Source: Halalkalibacter oceani
Lineage (GTDB): Bacteria; Bacillota; Bacilli; Bacillales; Bacillaceae_D
DNA length: 64,000 bases
Reading direction: 5' to 3'
Assembly (NCBI RefSeq): GCF_023715605.1
Contig: NZ_JAMBOL010000006.1
Coordinates: forward strand, 105,388 to 169,387
Made by a program: the position numbers and the translations under genes. A model generated the notes under the pieces. That model worked only from the letters and a program-made list of their open reading frames with translations. It did not search any database and was not told the DNA's origin. Within the stretch, counting starts at the first letter, position 1; every line of letters begins with the position of its first letter. Positions 31,307 through 39,188 of this stretch are shown in pieces.

Positions 31307-32809
31307 ATGATGGAAAGTATTCTCTTAGGCTGGCAGACGGTCTTTCATCCTGTCTATTTTATGATGGTCGTTCTCGGCGTCCTGATCGGGATTCTGTTCG
31401 GCGTAGTCCCGGGATTGAGCGGAGTGACGGCGATCAGCCTGCTGATTCCTTTTACGTATGCAATGGAGCCCTTAAATGGCTTTCTGATTATGATCGCGAT
31501 TTATGCCGCTTCGATCTATGGCGGCAGTATTGCGGCGATTCTGTTTAATATACCTGGCGATGCGCCGGCAGCGATGACGGCGCTCGACGGCTACCCGCTT
31601 GCCAGGAAAGGCCAAGCCGGGCGCGCATTAGGAATGGCGGCGATTTCCTCGCTTGTCGGCGGTTCCATCAGCGTCATAGCGATTACGTTTTTAGCGCCGC
31701 AGGCAGCGAAAATCGCTCTTTCATTCGGACCTCCCGAATACTTTGCTTTAGGTCTTCTCGGCTTGACCGTCGTGGCGAGCATTGATGCCAATCATCAGCT
31801 TAAAGCGTTCGTATCCGTCTTTCTAGGACTTTTTCTGGCGACGGTCGGTCTTGATGTTATTACCGGGGTGGCGCGTTACACCTTCAATTCAACAATCCTG
31901 ATGTCCGGAATTGATTTTGTCCCGGCGATCATCGGTTTATTTGCCTTATCGGAAGTTTTTCTGCGCTTGCATAAAAAAGCATTGCGGCAAAAGATGCCGG
32001 GCGGAGGGAAAGCAGTTCCGCGCTTTGCGATGCCGACGAAAGAGGATGTCGCCAATGTTAAGAATACATGGCTTCGCTCCAGCGTGATTGGCACCGTCAT
32101 CGGCTTTTTACCGGGAGCCGGAGCGACGATCGCCGCCTTTGTCGGTTACGGTGCCGCCGTTTCTGTTTCGAAAGACAAGGAGTCATACGGGAAAGGAAAT
32201 ATCGATGGCGTCGCCGGGCCGGAAGCGGCAAATAATGCGGCTGTCGGCGGAGCGATGGTTCCTCTTTTAACGCTCGGGATTCCGGGCGGGGCGGTGACGG
32301 CGGTTATTTTGAGCGCGTTTTTAATTCATGGCCTTCAGCCGGGACCGCTTTTATTTGAGCAAAATCCGGAGATTGTCTACACATTATTCAGCGGCATGTT
32401 CGTCGCCAATATTTTGATGACGCTTGTCGTGTTAGTGGCAATCCGTTATTTAGTAAAAGTGCTCGACGTGCCATACGAATATTTAGCGATGGCGATTATT
32501 CTCCTCTCACTTGTCGGCTCGTTTGCGATTAATAACCGCATTGGCGACGTCTGGATCATGTTTTTCTTCGGGCTTATCGGCTATATGCTGAAGCGTTATC
32601 ATTTTTCACTAGCGGCTGTTGTGTTAGGCATCGTGTTAGGACAAATTATTGAGACAGGACTCCGGCAAGGGCTGATGATTACCCAGGGAAGCATCCTCGG
32701 CTTCTTCACCCGGCCGGGAAGTGGGATCATCCTGACGCTGACTATTTTGGCGTTGTTCTTTCCCCTGCTGAAAAGGCTGATGACAAAACGGGAAATTCCG
32801 CAGGACTAA
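31307..32809 (+). CDS. Tripartite tricarboxylate transporter, large membrane subunit (TctA-like)
   Basis: A 500-residue permease with about 11-12 helices. Family motifs are LFGVVPGLSGVTAISLLIPFTY, ASIYGGSIAAILFNIPGDAPA and GIPGGAVTAVIL. Full length. The three genes form a complete secondary transporter for a carboxylic acid. Confidence 0.92.
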   Translation: MMESILLGWQTVFHPVYFMMVVLGVLIGILFGVVPGLSGVTAISLLIPFTYAMEPLNGFLIMIAIYAASIYGGSIAAILFNIPGDAPAAMTALDGYPLARKGQAGRALGMAAISSLVGGSISVIAITFLAPQAAKIALSFGPPEYFALGLLGLTVVASIDANHQLKAFVSVFLGLFLATVGLDVITGVARYTFNSTILMSGIDFVPAIIGLFALSEVFLRLHKKALRQKMPGGGKAVPRFAMPTKEDVANVKNTWLRSSVIGTVIGFLPGAGATIAAFVGYGAAVSVSKDKESYGKGNIDGVAGPEAANNAAVGGAMVPLLTLGIPGGAVTAVILSAFLIHGLQPGPLLFEQNPEIVYTLFSGMFVANILMTLVVLVAIRYLVKVLDVPYEYLAMAIILLSLVGSFAINNRIGDVWIMFFFGLIGYMLKRYHFSLAAVVLGIVLGQIIETGLRQGLMITQGSILGFFTRPGSGIILTLTILALFFPLLKRLMTKREIPQD

Positions 32810-32895
32810 AAGCGATCTCGACGTTCGTGACGGTTCATTTTCGCTTTTTCTGGGTAAATGGAAGTAAGCGCTGGAGGACCGGGCTATCCCGAATG

Positions 32896-32936
32896 AAGCT
32901 TTCTCAAAGGCTATTGTCTCCTTTGAGAGAGCTTTT
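32896..32936 (+). terminator. Terminator after the tct operon
   Basis: AGCTTTCTCAAAGG pairs with CCTTTGAGAGAGCT with one mismatch, followed by TTTTT. A weaker AAAAGCGA/TCGCTTTTT hairpin lies just upstream at 32810-32849. Confidence 0.85.
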
Positions 32937-33084
32937 TCACATGTACAGGGGTGAGCTTGGTCGACTATTTGCAGTCGTTGCGTAGCCCGGAAGATGACAG
33001 TCTGCTAAGAAAATAATAAAAAATGGATGCTGTTCAGCTAGGAACCACTGATTTTCTCTAGAAACGAGCACGAAACCAATCTTA

Positions 33085-33139
33085 TTGTTGTAATAGTCAG
33101 AATAATATACTACACTGAAGATAAGTCGATTGTCGACCG
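33085..33139 (+). promoter_or_regulatory. Promoter and GntR operator-like site of the crotonase operon
   Basis: A TATACT -10 box lies at 33106-33111, with only weak -35 candidates (TTGTTG or TTATTG around 33082-33090). About 14 nt past the expected start, GTCGATTGTCGACCG (33125-33139) closely matches the site before the gntR gene. The rest of the 360-bp gap 32810-33170 holds only the terminators above. Confidence 0.45.
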
Positions 33140-33170
33140 GATCAAGCGAACTCAAAATGGGGGGGAGCAC

Positions 33171-33968
33171 ATGAAAGTTACGATAAGCCGCATGGAGAAG
33201 GATTGCAAAATGATCCTGCAGGAAAGTGCCGAGATGGCGATTATCACGATTCATCGCCCGCAGCAGCGGAATGCGATGACGAAAGAAATGTGGGAAGAGC
33301 TTGCGAGAATTGGCCAAAGAGTGGTCAAAAATCCGAGGGCGAAGGTTGTTATCATCCGCGGTGGACAAGGGCAGTTCACGGCAGGTTCCGATATTAAGCA
33401 ATTTAACCGTTTTACGGTGGAAGAAGCAGAAGAGTCGTTTCAGGCGATGGAGCGGGCCATTTCCACGATTGAAAAAATCCCACTGCCGACGATTGCCGTC
33501 GTCAACGGCCCGGCGATGGGAGCCGGGCTGGAGCTGGCGCTTGCCTGTGATTTGCGAATTGGGACGGTCGACGCGAAATTGGGGATGCCGATCGGACGGC
33601 TCGGCATCACGTTAAATCAAGCCTTCACGAACCGGCTCGTGCAGTTAATCGGCAAAAGCCGGACGCTGGATCTCGTCTATACGGGGAGAATTCTTGATGC
33701 CGAGGAAGGGTATCAGCTCGGGATGCTCAATTATGTCGTGCCGGAAGATAGCGACAGCAGCCATTACGCGCTGAAAATCGCCCAGCAGATTTTGTCCCAG
33801 TCCCCGGCCTCGCTTAAAGCGGTCAAACGTTCGGTGGCGTACGTCCAGCCGAGCACCTCGATCCAGTGGGAGACCGGTACGGAGACGAGCGTCGATCCGG
33901 TCGACTTCCCGGAAGGGGTTCGCGCCTTTGTTGAAAAAAGAAAACCGAATTTCAGAAGGAGAGGATAG
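33171..33968 (+). CDS. Crotonase (enoyl-CoA hydratase/isomerase) family enzyme
   Basis: A 265-residue acyl-CoA enzyme. The oxyanion-hole segments are TAGSDIKQF and NGPAMGAGLELALACD. The first catalytic Glu of hydratases is present (GLELA), but the second, normally in a QPEINLG-like segment, is replaced: here MPIGRLG. So a classical hydratase reaction is doubtful, and isomerase, dehalogenase or lyase chemistry is possible. The stop is 2 bp before the CoA-transferase gene, indicating coupling. Starts may be ATG 33171 or 33192; the first follows GGGGGGAG. Confidence 0.85.
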   Translation: MKVTISRMEKDCKMILQESAEMAIITIHRPQQRNAMTKEMWEELARIGQRVVKNPRAKVVIIRGGQGQFTAGSDIKQFNRFTVEEAEESFQAMERAISTIEKIPLPTIAVVNGPAMGAGLELALACDLRIGTVDAKLGMPIGRLGITLNQAFTNRLVQLIGKSRTLDLVYTGRILDAEEGYQLGMLNYVVPEDSDSSHYALKIAQQILSQSPASLKAVKRSVAYVQPSTSIQWETGTETSVDPVDFPEGVRAFVEKRKPNFRRRG

Positions 33969-33970
33969 AG

Positions 33971-35116
33971 ATGTCAGCACTCGAAGGAATAAAGGTGATT
34001 GATTTAACGCGGATCTTGAGCGGACCCTACTGTACGATGACGCTCGGGGACCTCGGAGCCGAGATCATTAAGGTGGAAAGCCCGGGCGGGGATGATACAC
34101 GCCAATGGGGGCCTCCTTTTGTTGAAGACGAAAGCGCTTATTTTTTAAGCATTAACCGTAATAAGAAAAGCATCGTTCTTAATTTGAAGGAGGAGCGCGA
34201 CAAGGAGATCTTCCTTAAGCTCGTCGAGGAGGCCGATGTCGTCGTGGAAAACTTCCGCCCCGGCACGATCAAGAGGCTCGGTATCGGCTACGAGGTGCTG
34301 AAGGAGCGAAATCCGAAAATTATTCTCGCTTCCATCTCCGGCTTTGGTCAGACGGGAACGTACGCGCAGAAGCCGGGCTATGATGTGCTGGCGCAAGGAA
34401 TGGGCGGATTGATGTCCGTGACGGGAGAGCCGGGCCGACCGCCGACGAAGGCCGGATTTTCCCTTGCCGATGTCGGAACGGGGATGTGGGCTGCATTCGG
34501 CATTTTAGCCGCGCTGCTTGAACGCGACAAATCGGGGGAAGGGCAGTGGATTGATACGTCGTTACTCGATACGATCGTTTCCTGGTCGACCTATCATGCC
34601 GGCAATTATTTCGCTTCGGGCGAGGATCCGGTTCCGCTTGGCAGTGAGCATCCGAACATCGTCCCGTATCAAGTATTTGAAGCGGAGGACGGTCATTTTA
34701 TTCTCGCGGTCGGGAATGATAAAATGTGGCAGACGTTTCTCGGGGCAATGAAGGATGAAACGCTTGAACAGGAAAAATATGCGACGAACGCCGATCGCGT
34801 CAGACAGCGCAAGGAGCTTGTCGCCTACTTGAATGATGTTTTTTCCAAGAAGCCGATCAAGCATTGGATCGAGCTGTTTGAATCGGTGAAAATTCCGTGC
34901 GGTCCGGTTAACAAATTCTCAGATATTCTGAACGATCAGCACATGCTCGAACGGGAAATGGTCGTGGAAACGGAACACCCGAAGGTCGGGAAGCTGAAAA
35001 TGCTCGGCACGCCGGTGAAATTTTCAAGAACGCCGGCGCAGATCAAAAGCGCCCCGCCGGCATTGGGTGAGCATACGGAAGAAATTTTAAAACGGCTCGG
35101 CTATACTACGGAGTGA
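33971..35116 (+). CDS. CaiB/BaiF family (class III) CoA-transferase
   Basis: A 381-residue enzyme that moves CoA between carboxylic acids. It shows the N-terminal IDLTRILSGPYCTMTLGDLGAEIIKVE, the catalytic Asp in FSLADVGTGMWA, and a central GYDVLAQGMGGLMSVTG. Together with the adjacent crotonase it would activate and transform an imported acid, consistent with the tct transporter upstream and the shared operator motif. Full length. Confidence 0.92.
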   Translation: MSALEGIKVIDLTRILSGPYCTMTLGDLGAEIIKVESPGGDDTRQWGPPFVEDESAYFLSINRNKKSIVLNLKEERDKEIFLKLVEEADVVVENFRPGTIKRLGIGYEVLKERNPKIILASISGFGQTGTYAQKPGYDVLAQGMGGLMSVTGEPGRPPTKAGFSLADVGTGMWAAFGILAALLERDKSGEGQWIDTSLLDTIVSWSTYHAGNYFASGEDPVPLGSEHPNIVPYQVFEAEDGHFILAVGNDKMWQTFLGAMKDETLEQEKYATNADRVRQRKELVAYLNDVFSKKPIKHWIELFESVKIPCGPVNKFSDILNDQHMLEREMVVETEHPKVGKLKMLGTPVKFSRTPAQIKSAPPALGEHTEEILKRLGYTTE

Positions 35117-35263
35117 GGGATAAACGGCTCGGGCGGAACGGGGCCGTTGACACCGCCTGTCCCAATATTCGCACAAAAAGCCGGATCAAGGCAGGATTTC
35201 GACAAGAAACCGCAAATAAATAAGGATAGAGATCGTTATTTACGCTCGGATAGGAGAATGGTT

Positions 35264-36088
35264 ATGAACGAAGAAGCGAAAAAACAGCATGTGATTGAAC
35301 TCGAAGATATTGTCTGGAAACGAGACGGAAAGTATATTTTAAACTCCGTATCCTGGACGGTCGAAAAGGGGCAGCATTGGGCGGTACTTGGCTTGAACGG
35401 CTCCGGCAAAACGTCGCTGCTTAAGATGATTACAGGCTATCAATGGCCAAACGGTGGCGCCGTGACCGTCTTTGGACAACGTTTTGGACAAGTCAACATC
35501 CAGGAGCTGCGCAAATCAATCGGGTGGGTCAGTACATCATTGGACGACCGCTTTCAGAACCGGACGCGCGATACCGCTCTCGAAATTATCCTTAGTGGAA
35601 AAAACGCCTCCGTCGGCATTTACGAAGAGGTGACAGAGGCCGATATCGAAAAGGGCCGCAAGCTGCTTAAACAGCTCGGAATTGACCATGTCGGCAATCA
35701 ATACTTTCCGTCGCTCTCCCAAGGGGAAAGACGGAAGGCGATGATTGGCCGGGCGTTAATGGCCTCGCCGGAACTGTTAATACTTGATGAGCCTTGTAAC
35801 GGCTTGGACATTTATTCAAAAGAGGAGCTGCTGGCAACGATTGAAGAGATGTGCCAGGACCCGGAAGGCCCGACATTGCTCTATGTCACTCATCATATCG
35901 AAGAAATCGTTCCTTCGGTTTCCCACGCCCTCCTGCTCAACAAAGGAGAAATCGTCGGCTCGGGCGAAAAGCACGCCGTACTGACCGAACCGTTGCTGGA
36001 GCAAACGTTCCACGTACCTGTCGCCCTGCAGTGGGAAGGCGAACGGCCGTGGGTGCGGATTACTGCAAAGCGGACGATTACAAACTGA
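35264..36088 (+). CDS. ABC transporter ATPase, YlmA-like
   Basis: A 274-residue single ABC domain: Walker A GLNGSGKTSLLK, signature LSQGERRKAMIGRALM, Walker B LLILDEPCNGLD, switch His in VTHHIEEI. No permease or binding protein is encoded beside it, so it may work with partners elsewhere. It most resembles YlmA of Bacillus. ATG at 35264 has AGGAG 7 nt upstream; the open frame extends to 35147, but without support. Confidence 0.88.
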   Translation: MNEEAKKQHVIELEDIVWKRDGKYILNSVSWTVEKGQHWAVLGLNGSGKTSLLKMITGYQWPNGGAVTVFGQRFGQVNIQELRKSIGWVSTSLDDRFQNRTRDTALEIILSGKNASVGIYEEVTEADIEKGRKLLKQLGIDHVGNQYFPSLSQGERRKAMIGRALMASPELLILDEPCNGLDIYSKEELLATIEEMCQDPEGPTLLYVTHHIEEIVPSVSHALLLNKGEIVGSGEKHAVLTEPLLEQTFHVPVALQWEGERPWVRITAKRTITN

Positions 36089-36104
36089 GTGCGATAAAAC
36101 CTTC

Positions 36105-36155
36105 AACCACCCACCGAACCAATCTTTTATGATTGCTTCGGTGGGTGGTTTTTTG
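36105..36155 (+). terminator. Terminator after the ABC ATPase gene
   Basis: AACCACCCACCGAA pairs perfectly with TTCGGTGGGTGGTT, followed by TTTTTTG. Confidence 0.95.
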
Positions 36156-36173
36156 TGTCGGCGTTAAGCTAAT

Positions 36174-36370
36174 ATAGCGGAGGCGGGAATCGGAACCTTA
36201 TTCCGCTATTTCGCATTCAGCCCGCTCGTTGCGCTTACGTGAGGAACCTCATTCCGCTATTGGCCGCTACAAGGAGGGTAGACCGCTTATGAGAGCCTAA
36301 TAACGGAATCTCGTTCCTTGTAAGGTGAAAAATTGCCTTGAATAAAGGAATAGAGGAATCACGTTCCGCT
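36174..36370. repeat. Cluster of short degenerate repeats (GGAACCTNATTCCGCTATT type)
   Basis: Related copies appear at about 36191-36210, 36241-36261, 36299-36318 (inverted) and 36353-36370 (inverted, degenerate), with a partial one at 36174. Each is a small imperfect palindrome of GGAAY and RTTCC. No gene is seen between 36156 and 36674. Confidence 0.6.
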
Positions 36371-36509
36371 CAAAGTTCGAGCGTGCTGAAAAAACTTTCC
36401 CTTTTTCAAAAAATGACTGAAAAAAATTTAAAAAGGCAAAATTAGCCGATTTTCTTTTGCTAGCGTCGATATAGCCATAATTTCTAACCTTTTCAAACAT
36501 TTGCCATAC

Positions 36510-36538
36510 TTGACAGTTGTCTTAAAATTTGAAATAAT
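36510..36538 (+). promoter_or_regulatory. Sigma-A promoter of the small membrane protein / symporter operon
   Basis: TTGACA (36510-36515), 17 nt, AATAAT (36533-36538): a strong consensus match. The leader then runs about 130 nt to the first start codon and contains a cre-like site. Confidence 0.65.
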
Positions 36539-36643
36539 GTGTACTGCAACACCTCGAATGCTATCTCTTTAATATGGCGGAAGCCTACTGTTAGTAGCTG
36601 TGAAACGTGTTATAGAGTAGTTGCAGTCTTTATTATCTTTTTA

Positions 36644-36657
36644 TGGTAGCGCTTTCA
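36644..36657 (+). promoter_or_regulatory. cre-like site in the leader of the symporter operon
   Basis: TGGTAGCGCTTTCA matches TGWAANCGNTNWCA at all but two positions and lies immediately before the ribosome-binding site of the first gene, where CcpA could block elongation. Confidence 0.5.
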
Positions 36658-36674
36658 AGAAAGGGGAGAATCTA

Positions 36675-36851
36675 TTGCTGTATGTCTTCTTAGGAATTAC
36701 ACTGCTCGCTATTATTCTAGCTTTTCGTTTGAGAAAACCACTCATCCTCTCCGTCCCTTTTGCGGCGATCTTTCTTTATATGATCGTTCAAGTGGCGATG
36801 GTCCCTCTTGGTTTTTTTGAAACAGTGCGCTTTATCTTCGGCTTGCGTTAA
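36675..36851 (+). CDS. Small two-helix membrane protein, function unknown
   Basis: A 58-residue protein that is almost entirely hydrophobic apart from a central RLRKP. TTG at 36675 lies 6 nt after AGGGGAG; the open frame extends to 36621, but without a ribosome-binding site. It is followed closely by a zinc-ribbon membrane protein. Not recognised. Confidence 0.55.
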   Translation: MLYVFLGITLLAIILAFRLRKPLILSVPFAAIFLYMIVQVAMVPLGFFETVRFIFGLR

Positions 36852-36874
36852 AAATGGGAGTGATAGGTAAACCA

Positions 36875-37120
36875 ATGACGGACTATTCAGTTTGCCCGAA
36901 ATGTCAACAGCCATCATGGAAAGAAATGCCGTTTGCGCGTTATGTGATCTTTCTTAGTGCCCTTCCTGTCCTCGTTGCCCTCTGTTTGACGTTCATCATT
37001 GATCCGCTTCTTATTCTTTTTGTGCCGATTGTCCTGTTACTCAATATACGGGCGGCGAAAAAGCGTATTCGGCTCGGGCGGTGTCAGACGTGCTTTTATA
37101 CAGGGCCGCGCGCCTCATAA
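36875..37120 (+). CDS. Zinc-ribbon membrane protein, function unknown
   Basis: An 81-residue protein: CPKC at the N-terminus and C..C (GRCQTCFYTG) at the C-terminus, likely joining to bind one zinc, with two membrane helices between them. ATG at 36875 follows AGG at normal distance; an in-frame ATG at 36854 is the alternative. About 80 bp precede the DUF4212 gene. Confidence 0.6.
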   Translation: MTDYSVCPKCQQPSWKEMPFARYVIFLSALPVLVALCLTFIIDPLLILFVPIVLLLNIRAAKKRIRLGRCQTCFYTGPRAS

Positions 37121-37200
37121 TCTGCGCCATTGAAAGGGGGGATGCCTGCCGGAGTTCGTCGGAAGTTCACGAAAGGAAAAAGAAAAAAGGAGGAAGCTAG

Positions 37201-37503
37201 ATGAGAAAAATTGATAAACGTGTTGCTGAAGCCTATTTTCGGGCACGGACTTGGCTTGTTGTGATCTGTCTGATCATTGGGGGAATTGTGTCCTTTGGTG
37301 TCGTTGCCTTTGCTGAAGCGTTATCGAGCTTTACGATCTTAGGCATGCCGGCGCATTACTACATGGGAGCGCAGGGCGCCGTCGTCATCTTCGTCATCCT
37401 GCTTTTTGCAAACGCTGTCATCAGTGACAGAATTGATCGGAAATTCGGGATTGATGAGGAGCAAAATACACGGGTCAGCTCAGGAAAAGTATTAGACCAT
37501 TAA
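37201..37503 (+). CDS. DUF4212 protein, small subunit of a sodium/solute symporter
   Basis: A 100-residue protein with two membrane helices and the N-terminal VAEAYFRARTWL segment typical of DUF4212, which almost always precedes a VC_2705-type symporter gene. AAAGGAGG precedes the ATG, and the symporter starts 24 bp downstream. Its role is probably to assist or stabilise the permease. Confidence 0.85.
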   Translation: MRKIDKRVAEAYFRARTWLVVICLIIGGIVSFGVVAFAEALSSFTILGMPAHYYMGAQGAVVIFVILLFANAVISDRIDRKFGIDEEQNTRVSSGKVLDH

Positions 37504-37526
37504 AAAAATAATGAGGGGGTTCAATA

Positions 37527-39188
37527 ATGGACCAGCAAACACTCGTATCGATTTTGATGATTATTGCTACCTTTGGCCTTTATATTGGAATTTCTGTCTA
37601 TAACAGAGCGAAGGCGACATCGGACTTCTACGTCGCCAGCCGTGGCGTTCCTCCATTGTGGAACGGGATGGCGATCGGCGGTGACTGGATGAGTGCCGCT
37701 TCTTTTATCGGGATGGCCGGTACAGTGATGGTGATGGGCTATGATGGGTTGGCCTACATCATGGGCTGGACCGGGGGCTATTTATTCCTCACCTTCTTAC
37801 TGGCGCCGCAGCTGCGCAAATATGGCCGCTATACGGTCCCTGAATTTATCGGCGACCGTTTTGACAGTAACGCCGCCCGCCTGATTGCGGCGATCGCGAC
37901 GATTATTATCAGCTTTACATACATTATCGGACAGCTTTCCGGTTCGGGCGTGGTGATCGGCCGAATCCTCAATATTCCGGCGATGTATGGCACGATGATC
38001 GGGGTAGTCGTTATCGCGATTTACGCGACACTCGGTGGAATGAAGGGGATTACGTGGACCCAGGTGGCTCAGTATATGATTTTGATCGTTGCTTATATCA
38101 TTCCGATCGTATTTATGTCGCTGCAAATCACAAGCAATCCGCTGCCGTGGCTGACGTATGGAGGAATTGTCGATCGGCTCGGGGAACTCGACCGGGAGCT
38201 TGGGTTAAGCGAGTATTTTGCTCCGTTTGCCGAAAGCGATAAATCGCAGTTTATCGCGCTTATGTTTACGTTGATGGTCGGGACGGCCGCCCTGCCTCAC
38301 GTCATCGTCCGCTTCTATACCGTAACAACAATGAAAGCAGCGCGCTGGAGTGGAGCATGGGCTCTTGTGTTTATCGCTCTTCTTTATTTATCTGCTCCTG
38401 CCTATGCCGCCTTCTCCCGCTTTATTTTAATGACGCGCGTCGCTGACCAGCCGATTGATCAACTGCCTGCCTGGACGGAAACTTGGGTCAATACGGGATT
38501 GCTGCAAGTGGCTGATACGAATGGGGACGGCATTCTGCAATGGCAGGAAATCATCATTTCGAATGATATTGTCGTCATGGCGACACCGGAAATCGCCAAT
38601 CTTGGTGTGTTTGTCATCGGCTTGGTCGCTGCCGGGGCGATGGCGGCTGCCTTATCAACAGCCGGAGGTTTGCTCATTACGATTTCTTCCTCCTTTGCCC
38701 ATGATATTTACTATCGCCTTGTCAATCCGCAGGCGAGCGATCGCAGACGGCTTGCTGCCGGGCGCTGGGCGATTGTGCTGGCGACGGTCATCGCCGGAAT
38801 CGTGGCGCTCAATCCGCCAGGGGTGATTACGCAAATTGTTGCCTGGGCGTTTGCTCTTGCCGGTGGAACCTTCTTCCCGGTGCTGCTTCTTGGCGTGTGG
38901 TGGAAGCGGATGAACGCTCAAGGAGCGATCGCCGGGATGCTCGTCGGCCTGTCGGTGACATTGACCTATATCTTTTTGGCGCGGGCCGGCATTACGTTTT
39001 TAGGAATACAGGATACCGGCGCCGGCATTATCGGTGTGCCGATTAACCTGATTGTTTGTTATCTCGTTTCGAAAATGACGGCGGCTCCGTCGCAAAAGCT
39101 GCAGGATGAAGTCGTTGACCTCCGTTATCCTGAACAAATGAGCTATCGCGATGGCGAGGTTTGGATGGATGAATCCACTGGAAGATAA
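37527..39188 (+). CDS. Sodium:solute symporter, VC_2705 / ActP-related subfamily
   Basis: A 553-residue SSS-family permease with about 13 helices; early motif DFYVASRGVPPLWNGMAIGGDWMSAASFIGMAG, shared with acetate/pyruvate permeases. A soluble loop at about 320-350 contains DTNGDGILQWQE, which has the form of an EF-hand calcium loop. The DUF4212 partner and the DUF294 gene alongside define the VC_2705 subfamily. The cargo is likely a short monocarboxylate; the upstream cre site fits. Confidence 0.88.
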   Translation: MDQQTLVSILMIIATFGLYIGISVYNRAKATSDFYVASRGVPPLWNGMAIGGDWMSAASFIGMAGTVMVMGYDGLAYIMGWTGGYLFLTFLLAPQLRKYGRYTVPEFIGDRFDSNAARLIAAIATIIISFTYIIGQLSGSGVVIGRILNIPAMYGTMIGVVVIAIYATLGGMKGITWTQVAQYMILIVAYIIPIVFMSLQITSNPLPWLTYGGIVDRLGELDRELGLSEYFAPFAESDKSQFIALMFTLMVGTAALPHVIVRFYTVTTMKAARWSGAWALVFIALLYLSAPAYAAFSRFILMTRVADQPIDQLPAWTETWVNTGLLQVADTNGDGILQWQEIIISNDIVVMATPEIANLGVFVIGLVAAGAMAAALSTAGGLLITISSSFAHDIYYRLVNPQASDRRRLAAGRWAIVLATVIAGIVALNPPGVITQIVAWAFALAGGTFFPVLLLGVWWKRMNAQGAIAGMLVGLSVTLTYIFLARAGITFLGIQDTGAGIIGVPINLIVCYLVSKMTAAPSQKLQDEVVDLRYPEQMSYRDGEVWMDESTGR

